A DNA stretch of 64,000 bases, taken from positions 1 through 64,000 of the forward strand of contig NZ_PDOC01000020.1 of the NCBI RefSeq assembly GCF_002760655.1, written 5' to 3'. Under the pieces are notes generated by a model that saw only the letters and a list, made by a program, of their open reading frames with translations, searched no databases and was not told the DNA's origin. A program made the position numbers and the translations under genes. Positions 34,595 through 43,402 of the stretch are shown here, piece after piece. The DNA comes from Massilia eurypsychrophila (GTDB lineage Bacteria; Pseudomonadota; Gammaproteobacteria; Burkholderiales; Burkholderiaceae_D). Positions within the stretch are counted from its first letter, which is position 1. Every line of letters begins with the position of its first letter.

Positions 34595-35506
34595 ATGCGC
34601 ACTAAATATGCATTGACCGATAAGGTCGTTTGGATCACTGGCGCCGCAGGCGGAATCGGCGCAGCCAGCGCCAAAGCCATCTACGACGCGGGGGCTTGTT
34701 TAGTGCTGACAGACCTCACCCAAACGTCGGTCGATGCGCTCGTAGCAGGGATGGACTGCAAACGTGTTCTTGCCCAGTCGTTGGACGTCACCGATGCCTA
34801 CCAGACAAAGAGTGTTGTGAATTGCGCCGTTGCCCGCTTTGGTCGACTGGATATAGCTATCGCAAACGCGGCAATTTCGTGGTCTGGTGAACCGGCCACC
34901 TTGATTTCTTGCGACGAGGCAGAGTTCGAAAGAATCGTGGAAGTTGACTTCCTGGGCGTCTGGCGAACCGTCAAGGCAGCGCTTCCGGAAGTCTTGCGCA
35001 ACCGGGGACAGATCGTCGTGACTTCCTCCATTTATGCCTTTATCAATGGTATGGTCAATGCACCGTATGCCGCTTCCAAAGCTGCAGTGGAGTCGCTCGG
35101 ACGATCGCTACGATCGGAGCTGGCTGGTACCGGCGCCAGTGCGAGTGTGCTTTATCCGGGGTGGACTTCCACGCCAATGGCCAAAGTGGCGTTCGGTGGC
35201 CATCCCGTCGCCACAGAACTGCTCAATACAATCATGCCAGCGCCGGCCCGACGTCCTATACCGCCCGAGGATGTCGCGCGTGCATTGGTCGAAGGGCTTG
35301 CGTGCCGCGCGCCACGAATTATTGTGCCACCGCGCTGGCGACCGGTATCCTTGTTGCGCGGGGTGCTGATGCTTGTCACTGATGAATATATTGACCGCTC
35401 CGCTGCGATGCATCGCCTGGTACGACGGATTGACATTCTCAGTCGCAGCGTGCACGCACGGGCTGGGAATGAGATGGAAAAATCCGTTGAGCAATCAACA
35501 AAATAG
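34595..35506 (+). CDS. Short-chain dehydrogenase/reductase
   Basis: The 303-residue protein is a classical SDR. The cofactor loop is TGAAGGIG (residues 15-22), with Asp after the second strand (LVLTDLTQ) suggesting NAD preference. IANAA matches NNAG, and the catalytic Ser-Tyr-Lys lie in VVTSSIYAF and YAASKAAVESL. The C-terminal 100 residues exceed the usual 250-residue core and may bind substrate or membrane (RWRPVSLLRGVLMLV). It starts three bases after the hydrolase stop and ends the operon. Confidence 0.88.
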   Translation: MRTKYALTDKVVWITGAAGGIGAASAKAIYDAGACLVLTDLTQTSVDALVAGMDCKRVLAQSLDVTDAYQTKSVVNCAVARFGRLDIAIANAAISWSGEPATLISCDEAEFERIVEVDFLGVWRTVKAALPEVLRNRGQIVVTSSIYAFINGMVNAPYAASKAAVESLGRSLRSELAGTGASASVLYPGWTSTPMAKVAFGGHPVATELLNTIMPAPARRPIPPEDVARALVEGLACRAPRIIVPPRWRPVSLLRGVLMLVTDEYIDRSAAMHRLVRRIDILSRSVHARAGNEMEKSVEQSTK

Positions 35507-35594
35507 TTTGAAAGACGGGAGTTTAAAAAACGGCGTCCGCTAGGGTTCCACACTGTCCACCACAGCCGGCTGTCGCCGAATTTCGGCCGCATTG

Positions 35595-36881
35595 TCATTT
35601 TTGCGTCGGGCCGACACTCTTTTTGCTGTTTGCGTACACCCACGTGTATTCAGCGCCAAACAGGAAAATTTGCGCCGAATAGTAGAACCACGCGACGAGA
35701 ATCACAAAAGAGCCCGCTGCGCCAAAGCCCGAGGCCACGCTCGATTTCGCCAGGTACAACCCGATCAATGATTTGCCCACGTTGAACAGCAAGGCTGTTA
35801 CTGCGGACCCCATCCAAACATCGTGCCATGATATTTTCGCGGTCGGCATGATCTTGTAAATCATCGCAAAGAGAACTGTGAAGATGGCGAACGACGCGAT
35901 GAAATTCAACACAGATGCCAAAACGCTCTCCGCCGCAGAGCCGCCGCCCAACCATTCGCTCGACGCTGCCAGCGCAGCGCTGACGACGAGAGAGAGCATC
36001 AGCATGAAAGCTAGTCCGAGAACCAGGCCGAAGGACAATACGCGGGCGCGCAGCCACCCCCACATGCCCGACGGTTTGTCTTTCGCCGGCACCTGCCAGA
36101 TGCGGTCCAGATCACTTTGCAGCTCGGCGAAAATCGCAGTGGCGCCTATCAGTAAAAGAAAGCCTCCAACGATACTAGCGACAATTCCGGTGGACGGTTC
36201 ACGCGCAGCTGTGAGCAAGCCCCGCACAGCAGTCGCGCCTTCCTCACCCATGATGCTTTGAAGCTGCCCGATAATTGCGGCTTGTGCAGCGTCCTGTCCG
36301 AATACCAACCCGGCAATCGCGATGACCAGGACCAGTAGCGGCGCCAGGGAAAACAGCGTGTAATACGAAAGCGCTGCCCCCATACTCGGCGCGTAATCAT
36401 CCATCCATGCGTTGGCCGCCGCCACGCATATTTGCCACTGCCTGCCAATCCAGCTTGCTGAGGTTTGCTCGAACGTTGGGCGCTGCGGCGCCATTGTGGC
36501 GGGTTCAGCCTTCTTCACGTCAGACCCGGAGTCCTGTAAAGGGGTTGGAATATATTTAGTTTCGTGCAGGATCGGGGCGGAGGGGGCGACGCTGGCATTG
36601 CTCATGGCCGAGGCAACGGACGCTACCATTGAAACGATCAAACTACCAACCTGCAGAATACCGCCCGGGGCGTCGCTGCGTTCTGGCGCCATATTAGGTC
36701 GAGGCGTTTTCTTGCGCCTGACAAGAACATAGCCCGCCGCCGCGATTGCCAGGACAGCGCCGCCTCGCACGTACGGTGAGGAAAGCGCGTCCGATGCCTT
36801 CGATTTTAACGCATCGTATTGCCCATTCGTTCTCAACTCGGCGGCTTCGGCTTCATGCATTTCGTGAGCGGTGGTGGTCAT
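35595..36881 (-). CDS. YihY/BrkB-family membrane protein with N-terminal extension
   Basis: The C-terminal 290 residues (from DDYAPSMGAALSYYTLFSLAPLLVLVIAIAG) match the YihY/virulence factor BrkB family, with about six transmembrane helices and an ending FGAEYTWVYA. The biochemical role of this family is not settled. The N-terminal 140 residues are unusual: an amphipathic helix (NGQYDALKSKASDALSS) with one hydrophobic helix and RRKK resembles ElaB/YqjD-type ribosome/membrane tethers, then a Pro-rich linker. I start at 36881 because AAGGA lies just upstream; the frame is open to 37007. It stands alone, downstream of a terminator. Confidence 0.8.
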   Translation of the reverse strand: MTTTAHEMHEAEAAELRTNGQYDALKSKASDALSSPYVRGGAVLAIAAAGYVLVRRKKTPRPNMAPERSDAPGGILQVGSLIVSMVASVASAMSNASVAPSAPILHETKYIPTPLQDSGSDVKKAEPATMAPQRPTFEQTSASWIGRQWQICVAAANAWMDDYAPSMGAALSYYTLFSLAPLLVLVIAIAGLVFGQDAAQAAIIGQLQSIMGEEGATAVRGLLTAAREPSTGIVASIVGGFLLLIGATAIFAELQSDLDRIWQVPAKDKPSGMWGWLRARVLSFGLVLGLAFMLMLSLVVSAALAASSEWLGGGSAAESVLASVLNFIASFAIFTVLFAMIYKIMPTAKISWHDVWMGSAVTALLFNVGKSLIGLYLAKSSVASGFGAAGSFVILVAWFYYSAQIFLFGAEYTWVYANSKKSVGPTQK

Positions 36882-37008
36882 ATTGTCCTTGTTGGTCGGC
36901 ATCCGTGCCGTGTGGTTCTGGAGTGACAGAAAAATGGTTTCGCCTATTTTAAAGACCCTCGACTTACCCCTCTGTGCGTTCACAAACTTACCCTCTGGGG
37001 CCAGCACG

Positions 37009-37038
37009 AAAAAAAAGCTCCCTCACGGGAGTTTTTTT
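37009..37038. terminator. Bidirectional intrinsic terminator
   Basis: A five-pair stem (CTCCC at 37018-37022, GGGAG at 37027-37031) is flanked by an A-run on the left and a T-run on the right, so it can terminate transcription from either side. On the - strand it ends the PEP-CTERM pseudogene before the YihY gene. Confidence 0.75.
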
Positions 37039-37060
37039 CGCCTCTCAAATCTGATGCAAA

Positions 37061-37078
37061 ACGCCCCGCGAGAGGGGC
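37061..37078. terminator. GC hairpin behind the PEP-CTERM pseudogene
   Basis: CGCCCC and GGGGCG pair around the loop GCGAGA. It lies between the pseudogene stop and the T-tract terminator, so it probably helps terminate or stabilise that transcript. Confidence 0.5.
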
Positions 37079-37100
37079 GTCAAATCTGTTCTTGGTTGTG

Positions 37101-37415
37101 TTACAGGCGGCGTCGCGCAGCGCCTGCTCCGAGAAGGCCCATGGCCAGCATGGCCAGTGTTGCCGGTTCCGGCACGGATTCTGACGCATCGGCTTTGATA
37201 TCCAGTTGCGCGCTGAAAAATTCCAACGGGTCGCCTCGCCCGTAATCGCGCATAGACAGTGTCCAGGTACCAAACATATCCAGTCCATCAAAAGCCGACA
37301 GCGATCCGGCCGGACGGAAGCTTCCAGCCTGGATCCCTGGCCTGGCAGCGGATGGCTTCGTCGTCGAAGTTGACGCCGACGCGGCCCGCGCCGCTACCTG
37401 GGTGACATTCCACTA
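37101..37415 (-). pseudogene. PEP-CTERM secreted protein remnant, frameshifted
   Basis: Reading leftward, the last frame gives GSFRPAGSLSAFDGLDMFG, then TWTLSMRDYGRGDPLEFF, and ends with the PEP-CTERM sorting signal: VPEPATLAMLAMGLLGAG followed by ARRRL and stop. This C-terminus targets proteins to the exosortase EpsH and to the cell surface in biofilm formers. Upstream, VGVNFDDEAI of the same domain appears in a different frame, so a frameshift divides it near 37,360. The N-terminus is missing and the AraC gene begins just beyond. The domain resembles the P/homB-like region common in PEP-CTERM proteins. It was too broken to appear as a single open frame. Confidence 0.72.
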
Positions 37416-37511
37416 GATCAACGACTTAGGTGCCTTGGGAACCTCGCTCGGAAAGGGATATGTAAAGAAAGCCGACACGCAGCGCATGACTCTTTTGCGA
37501 GTGGGGCGGAA

Positions 37512-38447
37512 TCACACCCATAACCGATACAGCCAAAACGATTCGTCCTCGGCAAACCGGTCGGCAAATTCTGTCGGCGAAAAACCGGTGACGCGCTTGG
37601 CTACGCGGCTCATGTGCGCCTGATCGGCAAATCCTTCGTCCTGCGCCAGCGCCGCCCATCCAAACGGCTGGCCAGTCTCGAAGCGCTCGCGCGCGGCGAA
37701 GAACAAGCCTTCCGTCCGCACCAGGGCTTGCCACTCGCGCATCGACCTGCCGCTGAACGATTTGATGCGTCGTTCCACGTGACGTGGACTTTGCTGACGC
37801 CGCCACTCCTGCGCCTTCCAGGCGAGACGCTCGACCCAATGGCGCCCGAGCTGGCGTAGCGATGGCTCGGACGAAGTGCGGCCTTGCAGCGCCTGCCACG
37901 GTCCCGCCAGATGGGCCGTCAGCACGGCCATCACGTCGGCATCGTCGCTGGCGAGCAGCGCCTCCCAGAGCGGCGTCCATTTGCTGCTCAGTATCTGGCT
38001 CACGGGCACAAAGCGGTCCTGGATTGCAGCCAGTTCCACCTCGAACAACGCTTGCGCTGCGTCCGCGGTAAAGCAGGCCATATAGCCGCGTCCCGAGGTC
38101 GGCGCCCACGTGGCGGTTGGGTGCGATTGGCTACCGGCGACGACGACCTGGGCGTTGAACGATAGCCAGCGCGGGCCATGTTCACCGCGCTCGATCAAGC
38201 CAACGTCCGAGCTCTGGAACCAGGAAATCGACACTAACGGTGATGCGGGAAAATGCGTCAGGCGTTGCGCGTCACTCAAGGACAGGCGGCAGATATCCCT
38301 GGCAACGAGCGCAACCAACGCTCCTTGCAATGCTGGCGGCGCCAAACGCAACGATGCACCCGACTCATTGAATTGCGTTTGCCCGGCGGACGCGCGGGGC
38401 GCACGCTCGAACGGATCAGGGCAAGAAGGTGGTTTTCCAGAAGGCAT
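37512..38447 (-). CDS. AraC-family transcriptional regulator
   Basis: The 311-residue protein has an AraC-type DNA-binding domain in its last 100 residues. The first HTH is weak (HVERRIKSFSGRSMREWQ) and the second clear (WAALAQDEGFADQAHMSRVAKRVTGFSPTEF). The N-terminal 200 residues look like a cupin-like ligand domain with SISWFQSSDVGLIE. I start at 38447, where TTGAGGC precedes the ATG. It diverges from the P450 gene with only 87 bases between them, so it probably controls that gene and itself. Confidence 0.83.
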   Translation of the reverse strand: MPSGKPPSCPDPFERAPRASAGQTQFNESGASLRLAPPALQGALVALVARDICRLSLSDAQRLTHFPASPLVSISWFQSSDVGLIERGEHGPRWLSFNAQVVVAGSQSHPTATWAPTSGRGYMACFTADAAQALFEVELAAIQDRFVPVSQILSSKWTPLWEALLASDDADVMAVLTAHLAGPWQALQGRTSSEPSLRQLGRHWVERLAWKAQEWRRQQSPRHVERRIKSFSGRSMREWQALVRTEGLFFAARERFETGQPFGWAALAQDEGFADQAHMSRVAKRVTGFSPTEFADRFAEDESFWLYRLWV

Positions 38448-38534
38448 AGCCTCAAAGTATAGCAAGTAAAATTATCACTTCACCATGTCGTCTGGGTTCA
38501 AGACAGCGAGTAGCGGGCACTCGATACTAGCGGC

Positions 38535-39959
38535 ATGAAACCATCCTCATCATCCAAATGCCCTTACGCCGGCGCCGCCGATCAACACGCCGCGGTTGCA
38601 CCGACTCATTCGGCGGGCGAGTGGCCTCCCGGGCCTGCTGCCGGTTTAACGGGCTGGGGCCTGCTACGCCGCATGTCGAAAGATCTGTTGGGCACGGTGA
38701 CCGAATGGCGGCGGCGCCACGGCGATATTGTCCACGTGCGGATCTGGCCTGAGCGCCAAATCGTCGTTTCCGAACCCCAGCTCGTGCGCGATCTGCTGGT
38801 CAACCATCACGAACGGTTGATCCGCTGGGAGCGCGGCGTTCAGGTGTTTTCACAGCTGCACGGGCAGAGCGTGCTGACGACCGAAGGCGACTTGTGGAAG
38901 TCCAAGCGCCAGGCGCTTCACGGAAATTTCACTCCGAAAACCGTTCAGTCCTACGTTCCGGCGATTGCAAGCGCAGCTGCCAAGGCGTTTTCGCAGTGGC
39001 AAGGCGGCGACGAAGATTACCCGGTCGAAAGCGCGCTGACCTCGCTGGCGATGGATGTCATTCTGCGCATGATGTTTTCCAGCGAGGCCGATGAAGACGC
39101 TCGTATCGCGGAACGGGCGGTGCACGACACGGCGCGCATGGCGAATTCGGAGATGTACTGGCCGGCAAGCTGGCCGGACTGGATGCCGTGGAAAGCAAGC
39201 AAGCGGCGGGGCATCAATGTGCTCAACCGCATGATCGACCGTTACATCCAGGCGCGATTGCTAATGCCGCCGGGCGACTGGCCCGAGGATATGCTCAGCC
39301 GGCTGCTGATATTGCATCGCGACGATCCAGTGGCGTGGCCGCTCAAAGCGGTACACGACGAATGCATGACGACATTTCTTGCCGGGCACGAAACCTCCGC
39401 TGCCACGTTGACCTGGTGGACCTGGTGCATGGCCGCGAATGCCGATACACAAGCGGCGGCGCGGCAGGAAGTCCAGGACATTTTGCAAGGCAGAGTGCCG
39501 ACGGCGACCGACCTGCCCAAGCTCAGCTATCTGATCCAGACGCTCCAGGAAACGCTGCGCCTGTATCCAGCAGTCCCTGTGCTGATGAGCCGCCGCGCGG
39601 TTGGGCCCATATCGCTGGGTCAATGGCAACTACCGGCGCGCACCATGTTCATGGTGCCTGTGCAGCTGATGCACCACGACCCTAGGTGGTTTCCCGATCC
39701 ACTCACGTTTTTCCCGCAGCGCTTTTCCGCCGGCGCACCCGACATTCCGCGTGGCGCGTTCATGCCTTTCGGCGCCGGCCCGCGCGTTTGCCTGGGCCAG
39801 CATCTGGCGATGACCGAGATGATCGTCATCGCAGCGATGTTGTTGCAGCGCTTTGCGGTAAAGGTACCGGCCGGAACGTCGGCACCCGAACCCGTGTTTA
39901 ACATCACCCTGCGGCCAAGCCAGAAGCTTTGCCTGACGCTGTCTGAGCTTCCGGGATGA
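38535..39959 (+). CDS. Cytochrome P450
   Basis: The 474-residue protein has the P450 landmarks: the I-helix oxygen-activation motif FLAGHETSAA, the ExxR of the K-helix in LQETLRLYP, and the haem loop FGAGPRVCLGQ with the thiolate ligand Cys419. The N-terminus lacks a membrane anchor, so it is soluble and needs separate redox partners, none of which I see nearby. The sequence is of the bacterial class related to CYP4/CYP102-like fatty-acid or alkane hydroxylases, though the substrate is undetermined. The divergent AraC regulator suggests inducible expression. Confidence 0.92.
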   Translation: MKPSSSSKCPYAGAADQHAAVAPTHSAGEWPPGPAAGLTGWGLLRRMSKDLLGTVTEWRRRHGDIVHVRIWPERQIVVSEPQLVRDLLVNHHERLIRWERGVQVFSQLHGQSVLTTEGDLWKSKRQALHGNFTPKTVQSYVPAIASAAAKAFSQWQGGDEDYPVESALTSLAMDVILRMMFSSEADEDARIAERAVHDTARMANSEMYWPASWPDWMPWKASKRRGINVLNRMIDRYIQARLLMPPGDWPEDMLSRLLILHRDDPVAWPLKAVHDECMTTFLAGHETSAATLTWWTWCMAANADTQAAARQEVQDILQGRVPTATDLPKLSYLIQTLQETLRLYPAVPVLMSRRAVGPISLGQWQLPARTMFMVPVQLMHHDPRWFPDPLTFFPQRFSAGAPDIPRGAFMPFGAGPRVCLGQHLAMTEMIVIAAMLLQRFAVKVPAGTSAPEPVFNITLRPSQKLCLTLSELPG

Positions 39960-40036
39960 CTACGGAACACCAGCAGAAAAGCTGCTGGCGCAGGTCGACG
40001 TCGCGATAGGCGAACCATTATGTTCAGAGAGAGACA

Positions 40037-40426
40037 ATGCAAGCAATCCTGATGACTGCCGGCGTGCTTGCCATCGCCATCGGCCTGGTTCACTCCGTGT
40101 TCGGAGAGGTGCTGATCTTCCGCCACCTGCGAAAAGACGGGTTTGTTCCATCGATGGGGGCGGCGCCGCTTCGCGCCAGGCACATCGGCATTCTCTGGGC
40201 AACCTGGCACCTGGCGACCGTATTCGGCTGGGCTTTCGCAGGCGCGATTCTCAGGCTGGCGGTCGCTCCGGACGCCGCACCGGGCGCCGTTATCATGAGC
40301 GCCGCGGTCTTCGCCAACCTGGCTGGGGCTTTGCTTGTGCTGGTTGGCACCAGAGGACGGCATCCGGGCTGGATCGCGCTTTCAGCGGTGGCGGCGCTTG
40401 TCTGGTTTGGCGCGAAGGCCCCCTGA
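40037..40426 (+). CDS. Small integral membrane protein
   Basis: The 129-residue protein has four hydrophobic segments, at about 5-25, 50-70, 82-104 and 107-125. Its ends are short and there is no cofactor motif. GAGAGAGAC precedes ATG 40037. I do not recognise a named family with a known function. It follows the P450 gene by 77 bases and may be co-transcribed. Confidence 0.7.
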   Translation: MQAILMTAGVLAIAIGLVHSVFGEVLIFRHLRKDGFVPSMGAAPLRARHIGILWATWHLATVFGWAFAGAILRLAVAPDAAPGAVIMSAAVFANLAGALLVLVGTRGRHPGWIALSAVAALVWFGAKAP

Positions 40427-40428
40427 CG

Positions 40429-40455
40429 CCGTCAATTCCGTCAATACCGTCAATA
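40429..40455. repeat. Three-copy 9-bp tandem repeat
   Basis: CCGTCAATT, CCGTCAATA and CCGTCAATA follow each other just after the stop of the small membrane protein gene, and CGGTCA then continues. It is a short direct repeat with no clear function; it could be a protein-binding array or a slippage product. Confidence 0.6.
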
Positions 40456-40514
40456 CGGTCACTCCCAGACCAAGACGGCAGGCATTCGGCGCGATTGATC
40501 TGACGGAGGGCGTT

Positions 40515-40540
40515 GGAAAGGCCCCTGTGCTAGCCTTTTT
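40515..40540 (+). terminator. Weak intrinsic terminator
   Basis: AAAGGC (40517-40522) pairs with GCCTTT (40533-40538), extendable by G-T pairs, and a T-run follows at once. It lies before the MBL gene, so it would end the P450/membrane-protein transcript. The stem is short. Confidence 0.4.
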
Positions 40541-40566
40541 GTAAGCTCGTTAACGGGGAGGCCGGC

Positions 40567-41481
40567 ATGAAAAAATGGATGCGTGTGGCAATGACGATGC
40601 TGCTAATGACGGCTAATGTCGCGTGCGCACAGCCGGCGCCAGTGGCCCAACGCCTGGAGCTGCCGGGCGCGCCGTCACCCGACCAGGCCGACAACTCGAT
40701 TCAGTTTGTCGGCACCGCCACTGTAATCATCCGTATCGCCGACATCACGATCCTGACCGATCCTAACTTCCTGCACAAAGGCGACAAGGTGCATCTGGGC
40801 TACGGGCTGACGGCCACGCGCTTGACCGACCCGGCCATGAACCTGGAAGCGTTGCCACCGATCGACCTGGTGATCCTGTCGCATTTTCACGAAGATCACT
40901 TCGACAAACTGGTGCAGCAAAAGCTCGACCGCAACCTGCCGATCGTGACCAATGCAGCGTCAGCGGAGCAGCTGCGCAAGCTCGGCTTCAAGCGGGCGAC
41001 CGCGCTTGCAACATGGGGCCGGATCGACATCGTCAAGGGGGCCACGACGCTGACGGCGACGGCGATGCCGGGGCGCCATGGCCCGCTCGCGGTGGCCGCA
41101 TTGCTGCCCGACGTGATGGGCACGATGCTGGAGTGGCGGCGCGCCGCGGCAAAACCCTACCGCATGTATATTAGCGGCGACACGATGGTCTACGGCGACA
41201 TCGAAGAGATTCCGAAGCGCTACCCGGACATCGATCTGGCGCTGCTTCACCTGGGCGGCACGCGCATCCTGGGCGTGGTCACGGTGACGATGGACGCCAA
41301 AGAGGGCTTGCGCATGCTTCAGCTCATCGCGCCACAGCACGCCATCCCGATCCACTACGATGATTACGACCGCTTCAAGTCGCCGTTGTCGGACTTCCAG
41401 AAGGCAGTCAACGATGCTGGCCTGGCGAACAAGGTGAGCTACCTGAAACGCGGCGATACTTACCGCATTGGCGGTCAATAG
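40567..41481 (+). CDS. Secreted metallo-beta-lactamase-fold hydrolase
   Basis: This 304-residue protein has a signal peptide (MLLMTANVACA), so it acts in the periplasm. The MBL fold is shown by FVGTATVIIR, the zinc motif LSHFHEDHFD (H-x-H-x-D-H), a later His in MPGRHGP, YISGDTMV for the bridging Asp and PIHYDDYD at the end. This is the UlaG/NAPE-PLD-like branch, which hydrolyses lactones or phosphodiesters; the substrate is not readable. GGGGAGG precedes the ATG. The amidohydrolase gene follows 91 bases later. Confidence 0.87.
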   Translation: MKKWMRVAMTMLLMTANVACAQPAPVAQRLELPGAPSPDQADNSIQFVGTATVIIRIADITILTDPNFLHKGDKVHLGYGLTATRLTDPAMNLEALPPIDLVILSHFHEDHFDKLVQQKLDRNLPIVTNAASAEQLRKLGFKRATALATWGRIDIVKGATTLTATAMPGRHGPLAVAALLPDVMGTMLEWRRAAAKPYRMYISGDTMVYGDIEEIPKRYPDIDLALLHLGGTRILGVVTVTMDAKEGLRMLQLIAPQHAIPIHYDDYDRFKSPLSDFQKAVNDAGLANKVSYLKRGDTYRIGGQ

Positions 41482-41532
41482 ATGACATTTGTAATGCGAA
41501 AGTCATGCCCTTTCGTTCTTGTCCGAGGGTTG

Positions 41533-41575
41533 CATAGTCCCTAGACTCGGCTCATCTTGAACCGGAGGGACTATG
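41533..41575 (+). promoter_or_regulatory. Stem sequestering the amidohydrolase start site
   Basis: CATAGTCCCT (41533-41542) is perfectly complementary to AGGGACTATG (41566-41575), which contains part of the Shine-Dalgarno sequence and the start codon. The 23-base loop keeps the rest of the site. In RNA this stem would block initiation. A competing stem, CCGAGGG at 41523-41529 with CCC at 41539-41541 and TCGG at 41547-41550, uses the same CCC, so two exclusive folds are possible. Confidence 0.5.
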
Positions 41576-43384
41576 ACTTTGATGACCTTGAAATACCTGG
41601 CCTTGGCGATCGGTCTTGGCTGTTCGGCCTCGGCATTTGCCGCCGTGACGCTGGTGCAGGACGTGCGCGTGTTCGACGGCGAACGCATGCACGCCAGGCG
41701 CTCGGTGCTGATCGATGGCGCAAAAATCGTCAACGCCGATTTTCGCGGCAAGGCGCCGGCTGGCGCCATCGTGGTCGACGGCGCCGGCAAGACGCTGTTG
41801 CCTGGGCTGATCGACGCCCACGTTCACGCCTACCGTCACCTCGAGCTGCCGCTGATGTTCGGCGTCACCACCCAGGTCGACATGTTCACCGGCGTCCCAC
41901 TGATGCAGGACGTGGCGCGCAAGATGCGCGATGGGGCCAACGCCGGCCAGGCCGACCTGTTCTCCGCCGGCACCCTGGCCACCGCGCCGGGCGGTCACGG
42001 CACCGGCTACGGCATGGCGATCCCGACCATCACCAGTCCCCAGGAAGCGCAGGCGTTTGTCGACGCGCGCATTGCCGAAGGCTCGCACTTCATCAAGATC
42101 GTCATGGAAGAGGGCGTGGCCGGGCGCAAGTTGCAGTCGCTCGACGTGGCCACGGTGGGCGCCCTGATCCAGGCGGCGCATGCCCGCAACAAGCTGGCGG
42201 TGGTGCACATCAGCACCATGGCCAACGCTCGCGCCGCGCTGGAAGCGGGGGCCGACGGCCTGGTGCACCTGTTCATCGGCAAAGAGGCCGATCCGGCCGT
42301 CATCGGCGCGCTGGTGGCGCTGGCCAAACAACGCGGCGCTTTCGTGATCCCGACGTTTTCGGTCATGGAAAGCATGGCCGGCGTGAAGGCGGCCGATGTG
42401 CTGGGCGACCCGGGCATGACCGCGCTGCTCGACAAGGAACAGGCCCAGCCGCTTGCCAACACCTACGGCCGCCAGCCCGATAGCGCCTTGCTGACGGCGC
42501 CAAAAGCGCTGACGCGCGCGCTGCAGCAAGCCGGCGTGCCGGTGCTGGCCGGCAGCGACGCCGGCAATGCCGGCACCCAGCACGGCATCAGCCTGCATCA
42601 CGAAATGGCGTCACTGGTGCAGGCGGGCCTGACGCCGCTGCAGGCACTCGCCGCCGCCACGGCCTTGCCGGCGCAGGCGTTCAAGCTCGGCCAGCGCGGC
42701 CGCATCGCCGACGGCTACAAGGCTGACCTGCTGCTGGTCAGCGGCGACCCGGCGGCCGACATTGCCAACACCCGCAACATCGTGACGGTGTGGAAGGATG
42801 GCGTCGATGTCTCGGCACTGCGCAGTGCCCAGCTGGCGCGCGTGGCGCAGGAAAAGCTGCCGAAGAATAACCAGCCGCTGGCGCTGCCCGCGGACGGCCG
42901 CATCAGCCTGTTCACCAAAGAAAAGCTCGCCAGTCCGATCGGCCACGGATGGATGCAGGCCAGCGACGCTTTCATGGGCGGCAAGTCGAGCGTCAAGCTC
43001 GATGTGCGCGAACCGGTCAATGGCCAGGCAGTGCTGGCGGTCCAGTCCGACATCGTGGCCGGCTTTGCCTATCCGTGGGCGGGCGTGACGTTTATGGCAG
43101 GCAAGCAACCGATGGCGGCCGGCGACCTGAGTGCTGCCAAAGTGATCCGCTTCAAGGTGCGCGGCGACGGCAACCAGTACAGCGTGAGCGTGATGTCGAA
43201 GGGGGCGAACATGCCGGGCAGCGTGCCGTTCACCGCGGAATCGGGGTGGCGCGAGGTGGCAATTCCGTTTTCGGCCTTCAAAGGCGTAGACGCGAGCGCC
43301 ATCACCATGATAGCGTTTAATGCCGGCCCGAAACCCGGCGCCTATGCCTTCGAACTTTCCGATGTTCGCCTGATGTCCGACTAA
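41573..43384 (+). CDS. Secreted amidohydrolase fused to a CIA30-like domain
   Basis: The 603-residue protein has a signal peptide (YLALAIGLGCSASAFA). Residues about 25-440 are an amidohydrolase/imidazolonepropionase-like barrel: LLPGLIDAHVHAYRH gives the first metal His pair, a Lys lies in HFIKIVMEEG, later His in VVHISTM and LVHLF, and Asp in AGSDAGNAG. The C-terminal 160 residues (from ISLFTKEKLASPIGHGW) form a CIA30-like galactose-binding jelly roll, with FKVRGDGNQYSVSV and AGPKPGAYAFELSDVRL. The combined enzyme probably hydrolyses cyclic amides or dipeptides in the periplasm. GGAGGGA precedes the ATG but is caught in the stem described separately. A kinase/regulator pair follows. Confidence 0.88.
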   Translation: MTLMTLKYLALAIGLGCSASAFAAVTLVQDVRVFDGERMHARRSVLIDGAKIVNADFRGKAPAGAIVVDGAGKTLLPGLIDAHVHAYRHLELPLMFGVTTQVDMFTGVPLMQDVARKMRDGANAGQADLFSAGTLATAPGGHGTGYGMAIPTITSPQEAQAFVDARIAEGSHFIKIVMEEGVAGRKLQSLDVATVGALIQAAHARNKLAVVHISTMANARAALEAGADGLVHLFIGKEADPAVIGALVALAKQRGAFVIPTFSVMESMAGVKAADVLGDPGMTALLDKEQAQPLANTYGRQPDSALLTAPKALTRALQQAGVPVLAGSDAGNAGTQHGISLHHEMASLVQAGLTPLQALAAATALPAQAFKLGQRGRIADGYKADLLLVSGDPAADIANTRNIVTVWKDGVDVSALRSAQLARVAQEKLPKNNQPLALPADGRISLFTKEKLASPIGHGWMQASDAFMGGKSSVKLDVREPVNGQAVLAVQSDIVAGFAYPWAGVTFMAGKQPMAAGDLSAAKVIRFKVRGDGNQYSVSVMSKGANMPGSVPFTAESGWREVAIPFSAFKGVDASAITMIAFNAGPKPGAYAFELSDVRLMSD

Positions 43385-43402
43385 GCTGGGAAAGGCTTCA
43401 CC

